Source of the DNA: Armillaria gallica
Lineage: Eukaryota > Basidiomycota > Agaricomycetes > Agaricales > Physalacriaceae
Direction of reading: 5' to 3'
Assembly (NCBI GenBank): GCA_037576215.1
Contig: JBANDB010000006.1
Location: 1,550,001 to 1,614,000, forward strand
Length of the DNA: 64,000 nt
Positions 63,573-64,000 of this stretch are shown here, in pieces. The translations under genes were made by a program, and so were the position numbers. Numbering within the stretch: position 1 is the first letter of the stretch; each line of letters begins with the position of its first letter. The notes beneath the pieces were generated by a model. It had not been told where the DNA came from and made no database searches. It saw only the letters and a list, made by a program, of their open reading frames with translations.

Positions 63573-64000
63573 GATGGGGGTATAGGAAAGGAACGGAGGG
63601 GGGGCCCTTTGCAAGTGAAAGAGACGAATCCAGGAAGGCCCATTGTAGTTTATATGTGCCGCAGTTAGTCGCGATAGATGTTCCAATGTCACCGCTTGTG
63701 ACAAATTACGAGCATGTTTTCAGACCGGTAGCCGGACTGGTTCGGAGACAAAGGCACTATAGGAGACAAGCATATGGATTGATGTGACAAGCGACAGAGA
63801 GTATGATGTGGAAGCCGAATGAGCTAGCTCGGATTCGCTACACAAATTGGAAAACACTGGGTCAACTGGGGCTATTTTAGCTACTTGATGCATGCCAAGA
63901 AGGGATGCATAAATTCAAGTTCCAGGCAGAAGACAAGAAGAAAGATCCAGCCTAGGAAGAACCGCTTTCGGTGGATTACCAGTGATAAGCCGGAAGCGGA
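63573..64000. other. right edge, ceramidase promoter region
   Basis: This is the upstream flank of the minus-strand ceramidase gene. A G/C-rich run (ggaggggggg followed by ccc, near 63594) lies close to the start codon. No further gene is supported before the window ends. Confidence 0.4.

Overview
This window comes from a basidiomycete fungus, most likely an Agaricomycete. It is packed with spliced genes whose introns are mostly about 45-60 nt, with GT-AG ends and short branch sites. It carries fungus-specific proteins (nucleoporin POM152, vacuolar protease PFF1, a delta-9 desaturase fused to cytochrome b5), agaricomycete-type families (a DUF6533 membrane protein, an F-box protein, TNP2-like transposon debris) and a histone H4 gene with introns. 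No prokaryotic feature, tRNA, rRNA or CRISPR array was seen. All gene models were spliced by eye from conserved motifs, so the end coordinates and motif-bearing exons are firmer than every internal splice site.

Layout, left to right. 0-10 kb: a CoA-dependent acyltransferase-like gene (-), a conserved coiled-coil protein (+), a decayed TNP2-like transposase (-), then a head-to-head pair: a GDP-fucose-transporter-like protein (-) and an O-fucosyltransferase-like type II membrane protein (+). 10.2-12.5 kb is a gene-poor gap. 12.5-19 kb: an atypical TBC domain protein (-), gamma-tubulin complex component 4 (+, with an apparent frameshift) and inorganic pyrophosphatase (+). 19-29 kb: POM152 (-), a degenerate RNase III plus dsRBD protein (+), a tail-anchored thioredoxin (-), histone H4 (+) and a large serine-rich unknown protein (-). 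29-40 kb: DUF6533 protein (-), ALG9 mannosyltransferase (+), an F-box protein (+), a small unknown (+) and PFF1 (-). 40-50 kb: CutC (+), OLE1-type desaturase (+), a double-bromodomain RSC4-like protein (+), a PFA4-type palmitoyltransferase (-) and a protein with a mitochondrial-type N-terminus (+). 50-64 kb: a SAS4-like protein (-), an ACT-domain protein (-), secreted RNase T2 (-), an OPT oligopeptide transporter (-), NAF1 (-), mitochondrial EF-Ts (+) and alkaline ceramidase (-).

The genes are mostly housekeeping and form no obvious metabolic cluster. Several lie head-to-head across short shared promoters: NAF1/EF-Ts (69 bp between start codons), PFA4/48784 gene (89 bp), PFF1/CutC (167 bp), thioredoxin/H4 (188 bp), TBC/GCP4 (219 bp) and transporter/fucosyltransferase-like (246 bp). 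The last pair is functionally coherent, since one would import GDP-fucose into the Golgi and the other could use it.

The most striking signal is extreme exon fragmentation. The desaturase needs a 5-nt, a 25-nt and probably a 3-nt internal exon to rebuild its second and third histidine boxes. Internal exons of 11, 16, 17, 20 and 21 nt occur in four other genes, often on or beside catalytic motifs.
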